From: Negativicutes bacterium
GTDB lineage: Bacteria > Bacillota_C > Negativicutes > Sporomusales_B > JARLHX01
Direction: 5' to 3'
Assembly (NCBI GenBank): GCA_031292035.1
Contig: JARLHX010000248.1
Location: forward strand, 1-25,430
DNA length: 25,430 nucleotides
Shown: positions 17,134 through 25,302 of the stretch, one piece after another
How positions within the stretch are numbered: position 1 is the first letter of the stretch
How the letters are laid out: the number at the start of each line of letters is the position of its first letter
Program-made: the position numbers and the translations under genes
The notes under the pieces: model-generated
The model's input: only the letters and a program-made list of their open reading frames with translations
Database searches by the model: none
Told to the model about the DNA's origin: nothing

Positions 17134-19321
17134 ATCATTGCCATCCCAGGATAAAAAAATGGAAAAAAGTCATGGTAATATACTTTTTTCACAACCCCTG
17201 TACAAGCTTGCGACAAATAATAAATACTATCACTTATACCGAATGATCAGAAGAGATAATATCAAGAAATTAATTTATTACATCAAAACTGAAGATTTGA
17301 TGTCGGTGTTAACACGGGTAATAGCCTACATCAAGAAATTGGACTCAAGAAAATTATTTCAGCCGCAGCTATTATCTGAAATCACGCCGGACTTCAAGCT
17401 TTGTTTTACCCGGCAGGAGAATCCTCTGGTTTCGATCATAATTCCGGTTCATAATCAATGGGCTTTTACTCACCGTTGTCTATACTCCATCTATAAGCAC
17501 ACAGCCAATATCACGTATGAAATAATTGTTGCCGACGATTCCTCGACAGATGAAACGGTGTTTATCGAAAGATATGCTGAAAATGTACGTACAGTAAGAA
17601 ACAACCACAATCAGGGTTTTTTAAAAAACTGTAACAACGCCGCTCGTTATGCTAAAGGCAAGTATATACAGTTATTAAATAATGATACTTGGGTTCAACC
17701 GGGCTGGCTAACATCGCTCGCAAGTGTTTTAGAACACAACGACGATATTGGTATCGTTGGGTCGAAACTGGTTTACCCAAATGGCAGCTTACAGGAAGCT
17801 GGCGGTATTATTTGGAATGACGGTTCAGGATGGAACTATGGCCGCCTGGATGACCCGAACCAACCGGAATACAACTATGTTAAAGAGGTGGATTATATAT
17901 CCGGGGCCAGCATTATGATCCGGACAAGCCTCTGGCGGGCAATCGGCGGATTGGATGACAGGTATGCCCCGGCTTATTATGAAGATACCGATCTTGCTTT
18001 AGAGGCGAGAAAACGCGGCTATAAAGTGGTGTATCAGCCCCAATCGGTAGTAGTCCATTTTGAAGGCGTTTCTCACGGCCAAGACAGTTCTCGTGGTGTG
18101 AAAAGTTACCAGGAGATAAACCGGCGGAAGTTTGTGGAAAAATGGGCTTCGACATTGAAAAATGAAAGTTTTAGAAGCGGTAATGACGTGTTTCTGGCCC
18201 GCGACAGAAGCCGGGACAAAAAAACGATTCTTGTCATCGATCATTATGTTCCCCATCATGACCGGGACGCCGGGGGACGATGCACTTATCAATACCTTAA
18301 GTTATTTAAATCTTTGGGCTTGCACGTAATTTTTTTGGGTGACAATTTTTTCAATCATGAACCGTACACGTCTCAATTACAGCAGCTTGGCATTGAAGTA
18401 CTGTATGGAGCCCGGTACGCCGATGGCTTTGACCAATGGCTTGCGGCAAATGGCCGGTATCTCGATTATGTGTATCTGAACAGGCCCCATATAGCCACCA
18501 AGTATTTTGAAAGCGTCAGACAGCAAACAAATGCGACCATACTCTATTTTGGTCATGACCTCCATTATTTGCGGGAGCTTCGTCAGTACGAAATTGAAAA
18601 GAAACCAGAGCTTCTAAAATCCGCAGACCGATGGAAAATAATTGAGGATAATCTGTTTGCCAAGGCTGACATCATTCACGTCGTAGGTTCTTATGAGCAA
18701 AGGTTGATAAAGGAACAGTTTCCTGGAAAGAGTGTCAGAAATATTCCGTTATACATTTATGAGACACCTGATGATAATGCTTTCATCGATTTTGATAAAA
18801 AAAGAGACATTCTTTTTGTAGGGGGCTTTAATCATAAACCTAATATTGACGCTGTTTTATGGTTTGCCAGGGAAGTATTCCCCGTTATTGTATCCTCAGT
18901 CCCGGATATCAGGTTTTTTATTATCGGTTCGAATCCGCCTAAGTCCGTTCAAGAACTTACATCAGACCAAATCATTGTGACAGGTGCTGTTTCGGATCAG
19001 CAACTGGAGGAATATTACTGCCTGTCCAGGGTGGCTGTTGTACCGCTGCGGTATGGGGCCGGGGTCAAAGGAAAAGTAGTGGAGGCTCTGCATTACGGCC
19101 TTCCGGTAGTAACGACATCTATCGGGGCCGAAGGGCTGGCTGACGCTGACACGGTCTTGTTTATTGCGGATGATAAGGTCGAGTTTGCCAAGGCAGTGGT
19201 TCGTACCTATACAGATCAAGGGATACTAAGGGATGCTGTATCAAAGGGCCGACGCTACATCAAGGATCATTTTTCAGTGACCAAAGCCAGGAATGTAATA
19301 ACTGAAGATATTTCTGTTTAG
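17120..19321 (+). CDS. Two-domain glycosyltransferase (GT2 + GT4 fusion)
   Basis: A 733-aa protein with two catalytic modules. Residues about 1-95 are a basic, hydrophobic-patterned leader of unknown role. The GT2 domain follows (NPLVSIIIPVHNQWAFTHR, VADDSSTDET, QLLNNDTWVQPGW, YEDTDLALEARKRGY). From about residue 370 a GT4-like GT-B domain begins with TILVIDHYVPHHDRDAGG and includes DILFVGGFNHKPNIDAVLWF and VVPLRYGAGVKGKVVEAL, the nucleotide-sugar binding region with its conserved Glu. The TTG at 17120 has GGAGGTG (17107-17113) 6 nt upstream, and overlaps the previous gene by 14 nt in the +1 frame. Such fusions usually add two successive sugars of one repeat. Donors and linkages cannot be read. 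From here on the DNA becomes visibly AT-rich. Confidence 0.9.
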   Translation: MTFSKSLPSQDKKMEKSHGNILFSQPLYKLATNNKYYHLYRMIRRDNIKKLIYYIKTEDLMSVLTRVIAYIKKLDSRKLFQPQLLSEITPDFKLCFTRQENPLVSIIIPVHNQWAFTHRCLYSIYKHTANITYEIIVADDSSTDETVFIERYAENVRTVRNNHNQGFLKNCNNAARYAKGKYIQLLNNDTWVQPGWLTSLASVLEHNDDIGIVGSKLVYPNGSLQEAGGIIWNDGSGWNYGRLDDPNQPEYNYVKEVDYISGASIMIRTSLWRAIGGLDDRYAPAYYEDTDLALEARKRGYKVVYQPQSVVVHFEGVSHGQDSSRGVKSYQEINRRKFVEKWASTLKNESFRSGNDVFLARDRSRDKKTILVIDHYVPHHDRDAGGRCTYQYLKLFKSLGLHVIFLGDNFFNHEPYTSQLQQLGIEVLYGARYADGFDQWLAANGRYLDYVYLNRPHIATKYFESVRQQTNATILYFGHDLHYLRELRQYEIEKKPELLKSADRWKIIEDNLFAKADIIHVVGSYEQRLIKEQFPGKSVRNIPLYIYETPDDNAFIDFDKKRDILFVGGFNHKPNIDAVLWFAREVFPVIVSSVPDIRFFIIGSNPPKSVQELTSDQIIVTGAVSDQQLEEYYCLSRVAVVPLRYGAGVKGKVVEALHYGLPVVTTSIGAEGLADADTVLFIADDKVEFAKAVVRTYTDQGILRDAVSKGRRYIKDHFSVTKARNVITEDISV

Positions 19322-19361
19322 TATAAGTCTTAAATTAGTAGGAAAGGTAAATGGTTTTACA

Positions 19362-20723
19362 ATGAAAAGGTTTAGATGGGCAGTACTGCCTGTAATCTTT
19401 TTTGCCTTATATATCGCATATATCAACTATACCGCGCAAAATGTTATCTACATGGATCAAATACGGATGGTTCCGCTAATTGATAAATATCATAATGGAT
19501 TACTTGCCTTTCCAGACTTGTGGAATAGTCAATTAGGGCAGCATCGGCATCTGGGCTACCAATTTTATTTTGTATTGAATGCCGTATTTCTAAATTTAAA
19601 TACAATGATCGATGTCAATTTAATAGCTATGTTGCTTTTTTTAATTATTATGATTTTTAGCTGGAATTTGAATCGGACTTTGGGTAAGGAGCAGACCTCA
19701 AAATTTATATTGCTGCAATTCCCCTTTGTTCTGGTTGGCTTTGGTTTGATAAAGTGGGAAACTGCTCTAAATGGACTTGGGCTGCCGGAATATTATGGTC
19801 TTGCCGTTATGTCAATTCTAGTGACAATAGTTGACCTCTATCTTCGTAACCTGATAAATTTTTCTAAAACCATATTTATTATATTAATGCTTACTACATT
19901 GGCGGTGGCCTTGTCGGCATTACTTCCGTTTTATTTATCAATGGCCTTCTTGTGTATTTATCATATGAATAACTTTAAAACAATTAATTATATTGAAAAA
20001 CGCAATAATTTTCTTGCAGTGTTTTCAATTTTAATGATTCAGTATTCCATATATACATACAACATTAATGTGGGAACGCTCGGGCCATCATTTTCAGTGA
20101 TGAACGAGCTTTTAACTATAGTAAATAATGCCTTTTCTGCCTTTAAATTTTTGCTTTATGCACTGGGTGCCACGGTGGTGGGGGGCGAAACCCTAATCAA
20201 GATATTTCCTGATAACGGTATCTTATTTTTGGGCATTATTGTTCTGGTGATTTATCTTGTCGCATTATATGTCTATTTCAAAAAAAAGTACTATACATAT
20301 ACAATATTACCGGGCTTTATGATGATAGGATCACTTATCTACATAGCGCTAATATTATTGGGGAGATTCTCTTTTGGCGAAACCTACGGAATGCAGTCCC
20401 GGTATTCCCTCAGTATGATGTTTGGCCTCCTGGGAATAGTTTGGTGCTGGGCGCTGGACTTATCCTATTCTGTACCGAATATTAAACATAAAGTAATGGC
20501 AGTGAGTACCTTGGCCATTATTATATTCGGATCCGCAATTACGGACTTGGATGAGTTGCATAAGGCACAGTATCGCAAAGAAGCTTATGAAAATATGCGG
20601 CAAGTCATTTCTACTCAAGATTCATCTCGGTATCATATACTTCAAGCTGACGGACCTGAAATAGATGACTCAATAAAGATACTGAAAAAATATAATCTAT
20701 TAGGTATGAACGGCATCTTATAA
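19362..20723 (+). CDS. Polytopic membrane protein of unknown function, possible GT-C enzyme
   Basis: A 453-aa protein with around ten hydrophobic segments, the first at residues 5-24. I do not recognise the family. The first large loop has YMDQIRMVPL and, later, LWNSQLGQHRHLGYQ, placing acidic and His/Arg residues on the outer side just after the first helix, as in GT-C glycosyltransferases. RFSFGETYGMQSRYSLSMM near residue 345 recalls the Arg-Tyr motifs of such enzymes. The short C-terminal tail (after about 400) is hydrophilic. AGGAAAGG is 14 nt from the ATG, a long spacing, with a four-codon ORF (19351-19365) between. A decorating glycosyltransferase or a polymerase is possible; both are inference. 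The DNA is strongly AT-rich (19621-19680 is 25% G+C by count). Confidence 0.75.
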   Translation: MKRFRWAVLPVIFFALYIAYINYTAQNVIYMDQIRMVPLIDKYHNGLLAFPDLWNSQLGQHRHLGYQFYFVLNAVFLNLNTMIDVNLIAMLLFLIIMIFSWNLNRTLGKEQTSKFILLQFPFVLVGFGLIKWETALNGLGLPEYYGLAVMSILVTIVDLYLRNLINFSKTIFIILMLTTLAVALSALLPFYLSMAFLCIYHMNNFKTINYIEKRNNFLAVFSILMIQYSIYTYNINVGTLGPSFSVMNELLTIVNNAFSAFKFLLYALGATVVGGETLIKIFPDNGILFLGIIVLVIYLVALYVYFKKKYYTYTILPGFMMIGSLIYIALILLGRFSFGETYGMQSRYSLSMMFGLLGIVWCWALDLSYSVPNIKHKVMAVSTLAIIIFGSAITDLDELHKAQYRKEAYENMRQVISTQDSSRYHILQADGPEIDDSIKILKKYNLLGMNGIL

Positions 20724-20742
20724 CCACTTTATTTTCTAAGCG

Positions 20743-20783
20743 GCATGAATGACAGAACGGTCATTTGATACGGTCATTCATGC
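20743..20783 (+). repeat. 11-bp inverted repeat in the gap before the acyltransferase gene
   Basis: GCATGAATGAC (20743-20753) pairs perfectly with GTCATTCATGC (20773-20783) around a 19-nt loop. ACGGTCATT occurs twice (20757-20765 and 20770-20778), so a shorter alternative hairpin AATGAC/GTCATT (20748-20753 with 20760-20765) competes with the long one. No T-run follows. Terminator, regulatory hairpin or recombination remnant are all possible. Confidence 0.6.
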
Positions 20784-20862
20784 GGGCATTGCAACTGAAC
20801 CTCGTTTTACGACTAGTGGGAATTTAGCGCATAATGTCAATTGCGAAAAAGGGGGAGCATAA

Positions 20863-21888
20863 ATGCGGGATAATCTTATCGATGCTTTAAAGGGATTCAC
20901 GATATTCTCGGTTGTTTCAGCGCATTCGATACTCATAACCTATGGGACTAAGAATATTCCTGTGTTGGGTTACGCTGACGCATACATGATGCCGCTATTT
21001 GCTTTTCTAAGCGGGTGGGTGCTTTGCTACGGAAAGAGTGAGTGGAATTATCAATGGATTGTTGATAAAGCCAGAAGACTGATTATTCCTTTTCTTAGTT
21101 GGATTCCGATAACTTATATCTGTGGTTTTTGGGAGTTCTCGGCCCTAAGCCCTTGGCTTGACTTGTCCGGAAGTTTTAGCGAATATTTTGTCAGAGTCAT
21201 TGTTCACCCATATCATGGGTTGTGGTTCCTATGGGCGCTTTTCACCTTGTACTGTATTTTTGCAGTGCTGAGAACCTTGCAACAATATATCGGCGATTCA
21301 ATCTATATCATTGCATTTTTATTATTAAGCGCAATTCCCACTTATGATTTCTTTGGTTTGCCTGCTGTTCAGGGATTATACCTATTCTTTGCTCTCGGCT
21401 ATCTTGTTAATCGGCATAAAGACAAATTAACCTGCTTCAGAATTCCTGCGGCTATCGCCTCGGTTGTGCTATTTCCGGTTTTGGGCTGGTATTGGAACTG
21501 GGAGAATAAGTTGCCATTCGGGCTTCCAGACGATATGCTTCTTTTTCAGCTATATCAGTTTATTACATCCTTGTCAGGTGTCGTTTGTTCTTTTTGGTTG
21601 CTTAAACTGCTTCGCAACACCTATATTTATCAGATGTTTATTTTGTTGGGGTCAGTATCACTTGAAATATATGTAATTCATGCAACTATTCTGAATGTCG
21701 GAATAGGCTCTGGTTTTATTAGAGCGCTATCCATATTCATAACTACAATGACACTAACTTTTACAATCATTTATTTGGTCAAGAAATCTACTATTCTAAA
21801 TCAAATTTTATTTGGAACGACAGCTTCAGTCGGCAGATTGTCTTTGAAACACCCTATTTGGGCAACAGACGCAGGAAAAGGATTGTGA
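20863..21888 (+). CDS. Acyltransferase family 3 membrane protein
   Basis: A 341-aa integral membrane acyltransferase of the OafA/NodX type (acyltransferase-3 family), which typically O-acetylates surface sugars using a cytoplasmic acyl donor. The N-terminus RDNLIDALKGFTIFSVVSAH matches the family's opening, with H21 as the expected catalytic histidine. Around ten hydrophobic helices follow, with LSGWVLCYGKSEWNYQWI and the adjoining KARRLIIPFLSW being the conserved helix 2-3 region, and HPYHGLWFLWALFTLY the helix 4 region. AAAGGGGGAG lies about 6 nt upstream of the ATG. A 37-codon open frame ends directly at the start but has no binding site. It probably acetylates the exported glycan. Confidence 0.9.
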   Translation: MRDNLIDALKGFTIFSVVSAHSILITYGTKNIPVLGYADAYMMPLFAFLSGWVLCYGKSEWNYQWIVDKARRLIIPFLSWIPITYICGFWEFSALSPWLDLSGSFSEYFVRVIVHPYHGLWFLWALFTLYCIFAVLRTLQQYIGDSIYIIAFLLLSAIPTYDFFGLPAVQGLYLFFALGYLVNRHKDKLTCFRIPAAIASVVLFPVLGWYWNWENKLPFGLPDDMLLFQLYQFITSLSGVVCSFWLLKLLRNTYIYQMFILLGSVSLEIYVIHATILNVGIGSGFIRALSIFITTMTLTFTIIYLVKKSTILNQILFGTTASVGRLSLKHPIWATDAGKGL

Positions 21889-21935
21889 TCTGGACTTAAG
21901 TCAGCCGGTTGTTAAATGCCTAATGGAGGTGCCTG

Positions 21936-22916
21936 ATGGGAAATGTTTCGATAATAGTTCCATGCTTCAATGAGGAGCAAACCGTTCCGATATTCTATAA
22001 GTCTGTAACCCCTATTCTGACTGAACTTGGTATAGGATACGAAATATTGTTCGTAGACGATGGTAGTCGTGATTTGACGCAAGAGACTGTGCTCAAGATT
22101 GCGAAGCTTGATCCAAGAGTGTCGCTCATAAGCTTTAGCAGGAATTTTGGCAAGGAAGCGGCATTGCTTGCCGGACTGGAGCATGCGTTGGGTGACGCTG
22201 TCGTCGTGATGGATGTCGATTTGCAGGATCCGCCTGAGCTATTACCTCAACTTGTTAAGGGTTGGCAAGATGGTTATGATGTGGTTTTCACCAGACGGGT
22301 AAATAGACAGGGAGAGCCGCCGGTTCGCAGCTGGTTTGCGCGACGATTTTACGACATCATCAATAAACTGAGTGATGTAAAAATAGTTGATGGTGCCCGC
22401 GATTACCGGATTATGAGCAGACGGGTTGTAGACAGTATTCTTAATTTGCGCGAGAGAGCAAGATTTTGCAAGGGATTATTTTCATGGGTGGGTTTCTCTT
22501 CACATTGCATTGAATACGAGAACGTTGCGCGGGTGGCAGGGAATTCGTCATGGAGCTTTTGGAAGCTGTTCAACTACGCGATTGAAGGAATTGTCTCATT
22601 TTCAACGGCCCCATTGCGACTTGCGACTTATTTCGGTATAGTCATCGGCATTCTGTCATTAGGTTTTATGCTTGTGAAAATTATAGATACTCTTCTATAT
22701 GGTAATCCAGTAAGTGGCTACCCCTCGCTTGTTTCGATAATATTGTTTTCAACCGGGATACAGCTGATTTTCTTGGGTATTATCGGAGAATATCTCAGCC
22801 GGATGTTTAAGGAACTTAAAGCCCGGCCGCATTACCTTATAAAAAATTATACTGAGAGCAGTCTGAGAATCCATAAACCTGCTAAATCCCGGAACCAGCA
22901 TATCAGAACAAGCTGA
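21936..22916 (+). CDS. gtrB: Polyprenyl-phosphate glycosyltransferase (GtrB/DPM1-like)
   Basis: A 326-aa membrane-anchored GT2 enzyme that transfers a sugar from a nucleotide donor to undecaprenyl phosphate. The catalytic domain has SIIVPCFNEEQTVPIFY, LFVDDGSRDLT, SFSRNFGKEAALLAGLEHA and DVDLQDPPE, all hallmark DPM1/GtrB motifs. Two C-terminal transmembrane helices (about 232-255 and 268-290) and the closing IIGEYLSRMFKELKARPHYL define the GtrB branch. Its TGA shares one base with the ATG of gtrA, so the two are coupled. In Shigella/phage systems GtrB makes lipid-P-glucose; here the adjacent mannosyltransferase-like gene makes mannose or glucose equally plausible. AATGGAGG precedes the ATG. 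Confidence 0.93.
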   Translation: MGNVSIIVPCFNEEQTVPIFYKSVTPILTELGIGYEILFVDDGSRDLTQETVLKIAKLDPRVSLISFSRNFGKEAALLAGLEHALGDAVVVMDVDLQDPPELLPQLVKGWQDGYDVVFTRRVNRQGEPPVRSWFARRFYDIINKLSDVKIVDGARDYRIMSRRVVDSILNLRERARFCKGLFSWVGFSSHCIEYENVARVAGNSSWSFWKLFNYAIEGIVSFSTAPLRLATYFGIVIGILSLGFMLVKIIDTLLYGNPVSGYPSLVSIILFSTGIQLIFLGIIGEYLSRMFKELKARPHYLIKNYTESSLRIHKPAKSRNQHIRTS

Positions 22917-23335
22917 TGGAATGGATCGAACGGGGGAGGCGGCGGCTGATAACCTGGGAATTTGTCCGATTTTGCGCGGTGGGCGTCACCAATACGTTGC
23001 ACCACTATGTTTGGTATATATTCTTATCTTGGTGGATATCGTACGAAATGGCTAATGTATTTGCATTTTTTGCCGCTATGATTGGGTCATACTATCTGAA
23101 CAATTATCTGACTTTCCGCACCAGACCGAGCCTAAAAAGGTTTATCAGGTTTCCACTGGCATATTTTCCGCAGATGGTGGCAGCCTATGCTGTACCATAT
23201 ATCTGTATCCGATACTTTGCTATAAATGCCTATGCGATACCCTTGATAAGTACATTAGTCCTTCTGCCGGTGACTTTTCTCCTTATGAGGTTTTTGCTGT
23301 GCGGCCATTATTATACAGGGCGAAGTGCGGGGTGA
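22916..23335 (+). CDS. gtrA: GtrA-family membrane protein, probable lipid-linked sugar flippase
   Basis: A 139-aa protein with four hydrophobic segments and the GtrA signature FVRFCAVGVTNTLHHYVW at residue 19 and SYYLNNYLTFR in the second half. GtrA proteins are thought to translocate polyprenyl-phosphate sugars made by GtrB to the outer face of the membrane. It begins one base inside the gtrB stop, which supports a joint role. The Lys/Arg-rich linker between helices 2 and 3 is typical. Flipping is inferred from the family. Confidence 0.92.
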   Translation: MEWIERGRRRLITWEFVRFCAVGVTNTLHHYVWYIFLSWWISYEMANVFAFFAAMIGSYYLNNYLTFRTRPSLKRFIRFPLAYFPQMVAAYAVPYICIRYFAINAYAIPLISTLVLLPVTFLLMRFLLCGHYYTGRSAG

Positions 23336-23437
23336 ATCCCCTTGTTGAGCAAGCGACAGGGATATGGTTTCTTCCTCGCATATCGAAGACCGGTCAGTAA
23401 CTGTAGACTTCAACAAATTCAAAGATGAGGAGGTATC

Positions 23438-24574
23438 ATGGGCAAATACATAGCTAGATTAAAAGACCAGGCCCAAGAGCTCCTGTATGTAATCATAATA
23501 GTTGTTTTGTCAAGGTGTCTATACTTGATTGCCGCCGAAACCTTGAATTTTCTGCACAAAAGAAACGACAGTGTATTTGCATTGTTATGCTGGTTTGATG
23601 CCGGTTGGTATAGAGGCATAGTCGAATATGGATATATGACAGAACCTATGGCTCATCTAAAAGGCGACGCGGCCAATTGGGCGTTTTTCCCGCTTTATCC
23701 AATCCTTGTGAAAGTATTTTCCTGGCTAACCGGTTTCAATACTTATATCGCCGGGGTTATTTTATCCACAATACTCTTCACGATAGCAATTTTATTCATA
23801 TTGAAGTATATAAAGCTTACAAGGAAAGATTCGGTGGCTCCTTCGGCAATCTTTCTAATGGCCTTCGGTCCATATTCCTTCTATTTTTCCTCTCTCTATA
23901 CGGAATCATTGTTCATATTGCTGGTGATCCTCGGTTTTTATTTTATGGAAAAAGAAAAATGGCTAATCTGTGGCATTATGGGGGCGTTGCTCTCAGCAAC
24001 CCGACCCACCGGCATAGTTTTTGAGCTTGTTTTGTTCACCAGATTTATTGAACTAAGCCTGAAAAGAGGAGAAAGTCTTACCTTCGCTTTAAAGGAAATT
24101 GCATTTAGCGAGAAAAAGAGGTTAGCCCTGTTATTAATTCCTGCCGGATTATTCGTGTATATGACATTTTTGTATTTTCATGTCGGCGATCCCTTGGCAT
24201 TCATGCATGTAGAAGTAGCATGGGGACGTGAATTCGGTGATCCGATAAAACTATTATATAGGGCACTGACTGGAAATGAACAATCCATATATCTTGCTAT
24301 ATGGGAAATAGTTGGATTTACTGGCGTTGCGTTCCTGATTGTAAAAAAACGATATGCAGAAGGTGTATTCGGTTTTTTTTGCGTCATGTTACCCGCAATG
24401 TCCAGTCTTCTCGCGATGCCAAGGTATATTGTCGGCTCGCTGGTACTTCCCTTGGCTTTTAACGATTTCGTAAACCAATACGAGAAACTAAAGTGGTTAA
24501 TTGTGATTGTCTTGGGAGCGGCTAATATACATCTCTTGTTTTTGTGGTTTACCCGCCATGACATTACCATGTGA
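23438..24574 (+). CDS. PIG-V/Gpi18-like membrane mannosyltransferase
   Basis: A 378-aa polytopic GT-C enzyme related to PIG-V (COG5542-type). The catalytic loop CWFDAGWYRGIVEYGY near residue 50 has the expected Asp, followed by WAFFPLYPILVKVFSWLTG, then FSSLYTESLFILLVILGFY and LLSATRPTGI, which together make the family recognisable. These enzymes take mannose (or a related sugar) from a polyprenyl-phosphate carrier on the outer face. With gtrB and gtrA upstream, it fills the position of the serotype-specific Gtr transferase in a three-part decoration system. GAGGAGGT is 5 nt upstream of the ATG. The 102-bp gap after gtrA shows no other gene. Mannose specificity is inferred, supported only by manC/manB in the locus. 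Confidence 0.88.
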   Translation: MGKYIARLKDQAQELLYVIIIVVLSRCLYLIAAETLNFLHKRNDSVFALLCWFDAGWYRGIVEYGYMTEPMAHLKGDAANWAFFPLYPILVKVFSWLTGFNTYIAGVILSTILFTIAILFILKYIKLTRKDSVAPSAIFLMAFGPYSFYFSSLYTESLFILLVILGFYFMEKEKWLICGIMGALLSATRPTGIVFELVLFTRFIELSLKRGESLTFALKEIAFSEKKRLALLLIPAGLFVYMTFLYFHVGDPLAFMHVEVAWGREFGDPIKLLYRALTGNEQSIYLAIWEIVGFTGVAFLIVKKRYAEGVFGFFCVMLPAMSSLLAMPRYIVGSLVLPLAFNDFVNQYEKLKWLIVIVLGAANIHLLFLWFTRHDITM

Positions 24575-24585
24575 GGGGTTGAAGT

Positions 24586-25248
24586 ATGTTGCGTAATATC
24601 AGGATCTATTCCTTGATTTCGCTTTGTTTGTATACCTGGTATATTATTGTGCTTTGGGGTGTAATGAACCCTAATGTCTGTCTCGAATACCGATTATATT
24701 ATCTGGAAAGGAAATTAACCGACTGGCCGGGCTATGGCGGTTTAAAATATCGTTTTGGGGAAGTTTTGTCGTATGGAACGAGGGAAAGCGAGGGTAAGAG
24801 AGCAAAAAACCGCGGACTGGGATGGGCGGTGGCAGAAGAATGGGGGGCTTGGACGCTTGGGGAAAATGCAGATTTATATTTTACACTGAATGATGTTCCT
24901 GATTCCGATTTGAATTTGGTCATGAAAGCAACCAGCTTCTCGCCGGGTGGCCGGCTGACAGTCGATGTCTTCGGTAATGAAAACTATTTAGGTACATTGA
25001 GTATTGAACACCTAGCTCCCCAAGAATATTACTTAACTATTCCTGCACGACTGGCTACTGGTACACCGTTTCATTTGCAATTTGTCATTCACAACCCAAG
25101 TTCCCCGCAGCGGCAAGGGTTATCTTCAGATAAACGCCTGTTGGGGTTGGGCCTTCATTGGGTGAAAATAGTACCTTGTAAACAATTTCATTTCCTAAGC
25201 GACAGGAACGGTCCCAATAGCAGACTTGGTTTTGATACAGTCATTTAA
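24586..25248 (+). CDS. Membrane-anchored protein with beta-rich domain of surface glycan enzymes
   Basis: A 220-aa protein with one hydrophobic helix (residues about 7-26) and an exported remainder. Residues about 75-205 carry a pattern I recognise from C-terminal domains of bacterial membrane glycosyltransferases: EEWGAWTLGENADLYFTL, then LTVDVFGNENYLGTL, a YYLTIP strand, and NPSSPQRQGLSSDKRLLGLG. I believe this corresponds to the DUF7024-type domain, but cannot check. Usually it is fused to a polytopic transferase; here it stands alone, 11 nt after the PIG-V-like gene and with its own GAGGGG. It may be a detached accessory domain of that enzyme, holding or recognising acceptor glycan outside the membrane. 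No catalytic residues are obvious. Confidence 0.75.
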   Translation: MLRNIRIYSLISLCLYTWYIIVLWGVMNPNVCLEYRLYYLERKLTDWPGYGGLKYRFGEVLSYGTRESEGKRAKNRGLGWAVAEEWGAWTLGENADLYFTLNDVPDSDLNLVMKATSFSPGGRLTVDVFGNENYLGTLSIEHLAPQEYYLTIPARLATGTPFHLQFVIHNPSSPQRQGLSSDKRLLGLGLHWVKIVPCKQFHFLSDRNGPNSRLGFDTVI

Positions 25249-25253
25249 TGCGC
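25192..25253 (+). repeat. Downstream copy of a short segmented repeat (partner at 20734-20785)
   Basis: Three blocks occur in the same order as around 20734-20785: TTTCCTAAGCG (TTTCTAAGCG upstream), GACAGGAACGGTC (GACAGAACGGTC), and TTTGATACAGTCATTTAATGCG (TTTGATACGGTCATTCATGCG). Spacing between blocks differs. In the downstream copy they encode the end of the 24586-25248 gene and its stop. Confidence 0.5.
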
Positions 25254-25286
25254 GCAGCGTGTCACAATTGGATGTTACATTAAATG
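25242..25286 (+). repeat. 9-bp inverted repeat spanning the stop codon and next leader
   Basis: CATTTAATG (25242-25250), which contains the TAA stop, pairs with CATTAAATG (25278-25286) across 27 nt. The right arm ends 2 nt before the AGGGGGTGA binding site of the next gene. No T-run follows. Confidence 0.5.
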
Positions 25287-25302
25287 CTAGGGGGTGAACT
25301 TT

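Noticed and set aside
20749..20862. 37-codon open frame ending exactly at the acyltransferase start
   Set aside because: No ribosome binding site and no recognisable peptide; part of it looks like a decayed copy of the sequence near 25231-25248.
23351..23360. AAGCGACAGG, also found at 25197-25206, as a third repeat copy
   Set aside because: A single 10-nt match without the other two blocks; chance cannot be excluded.
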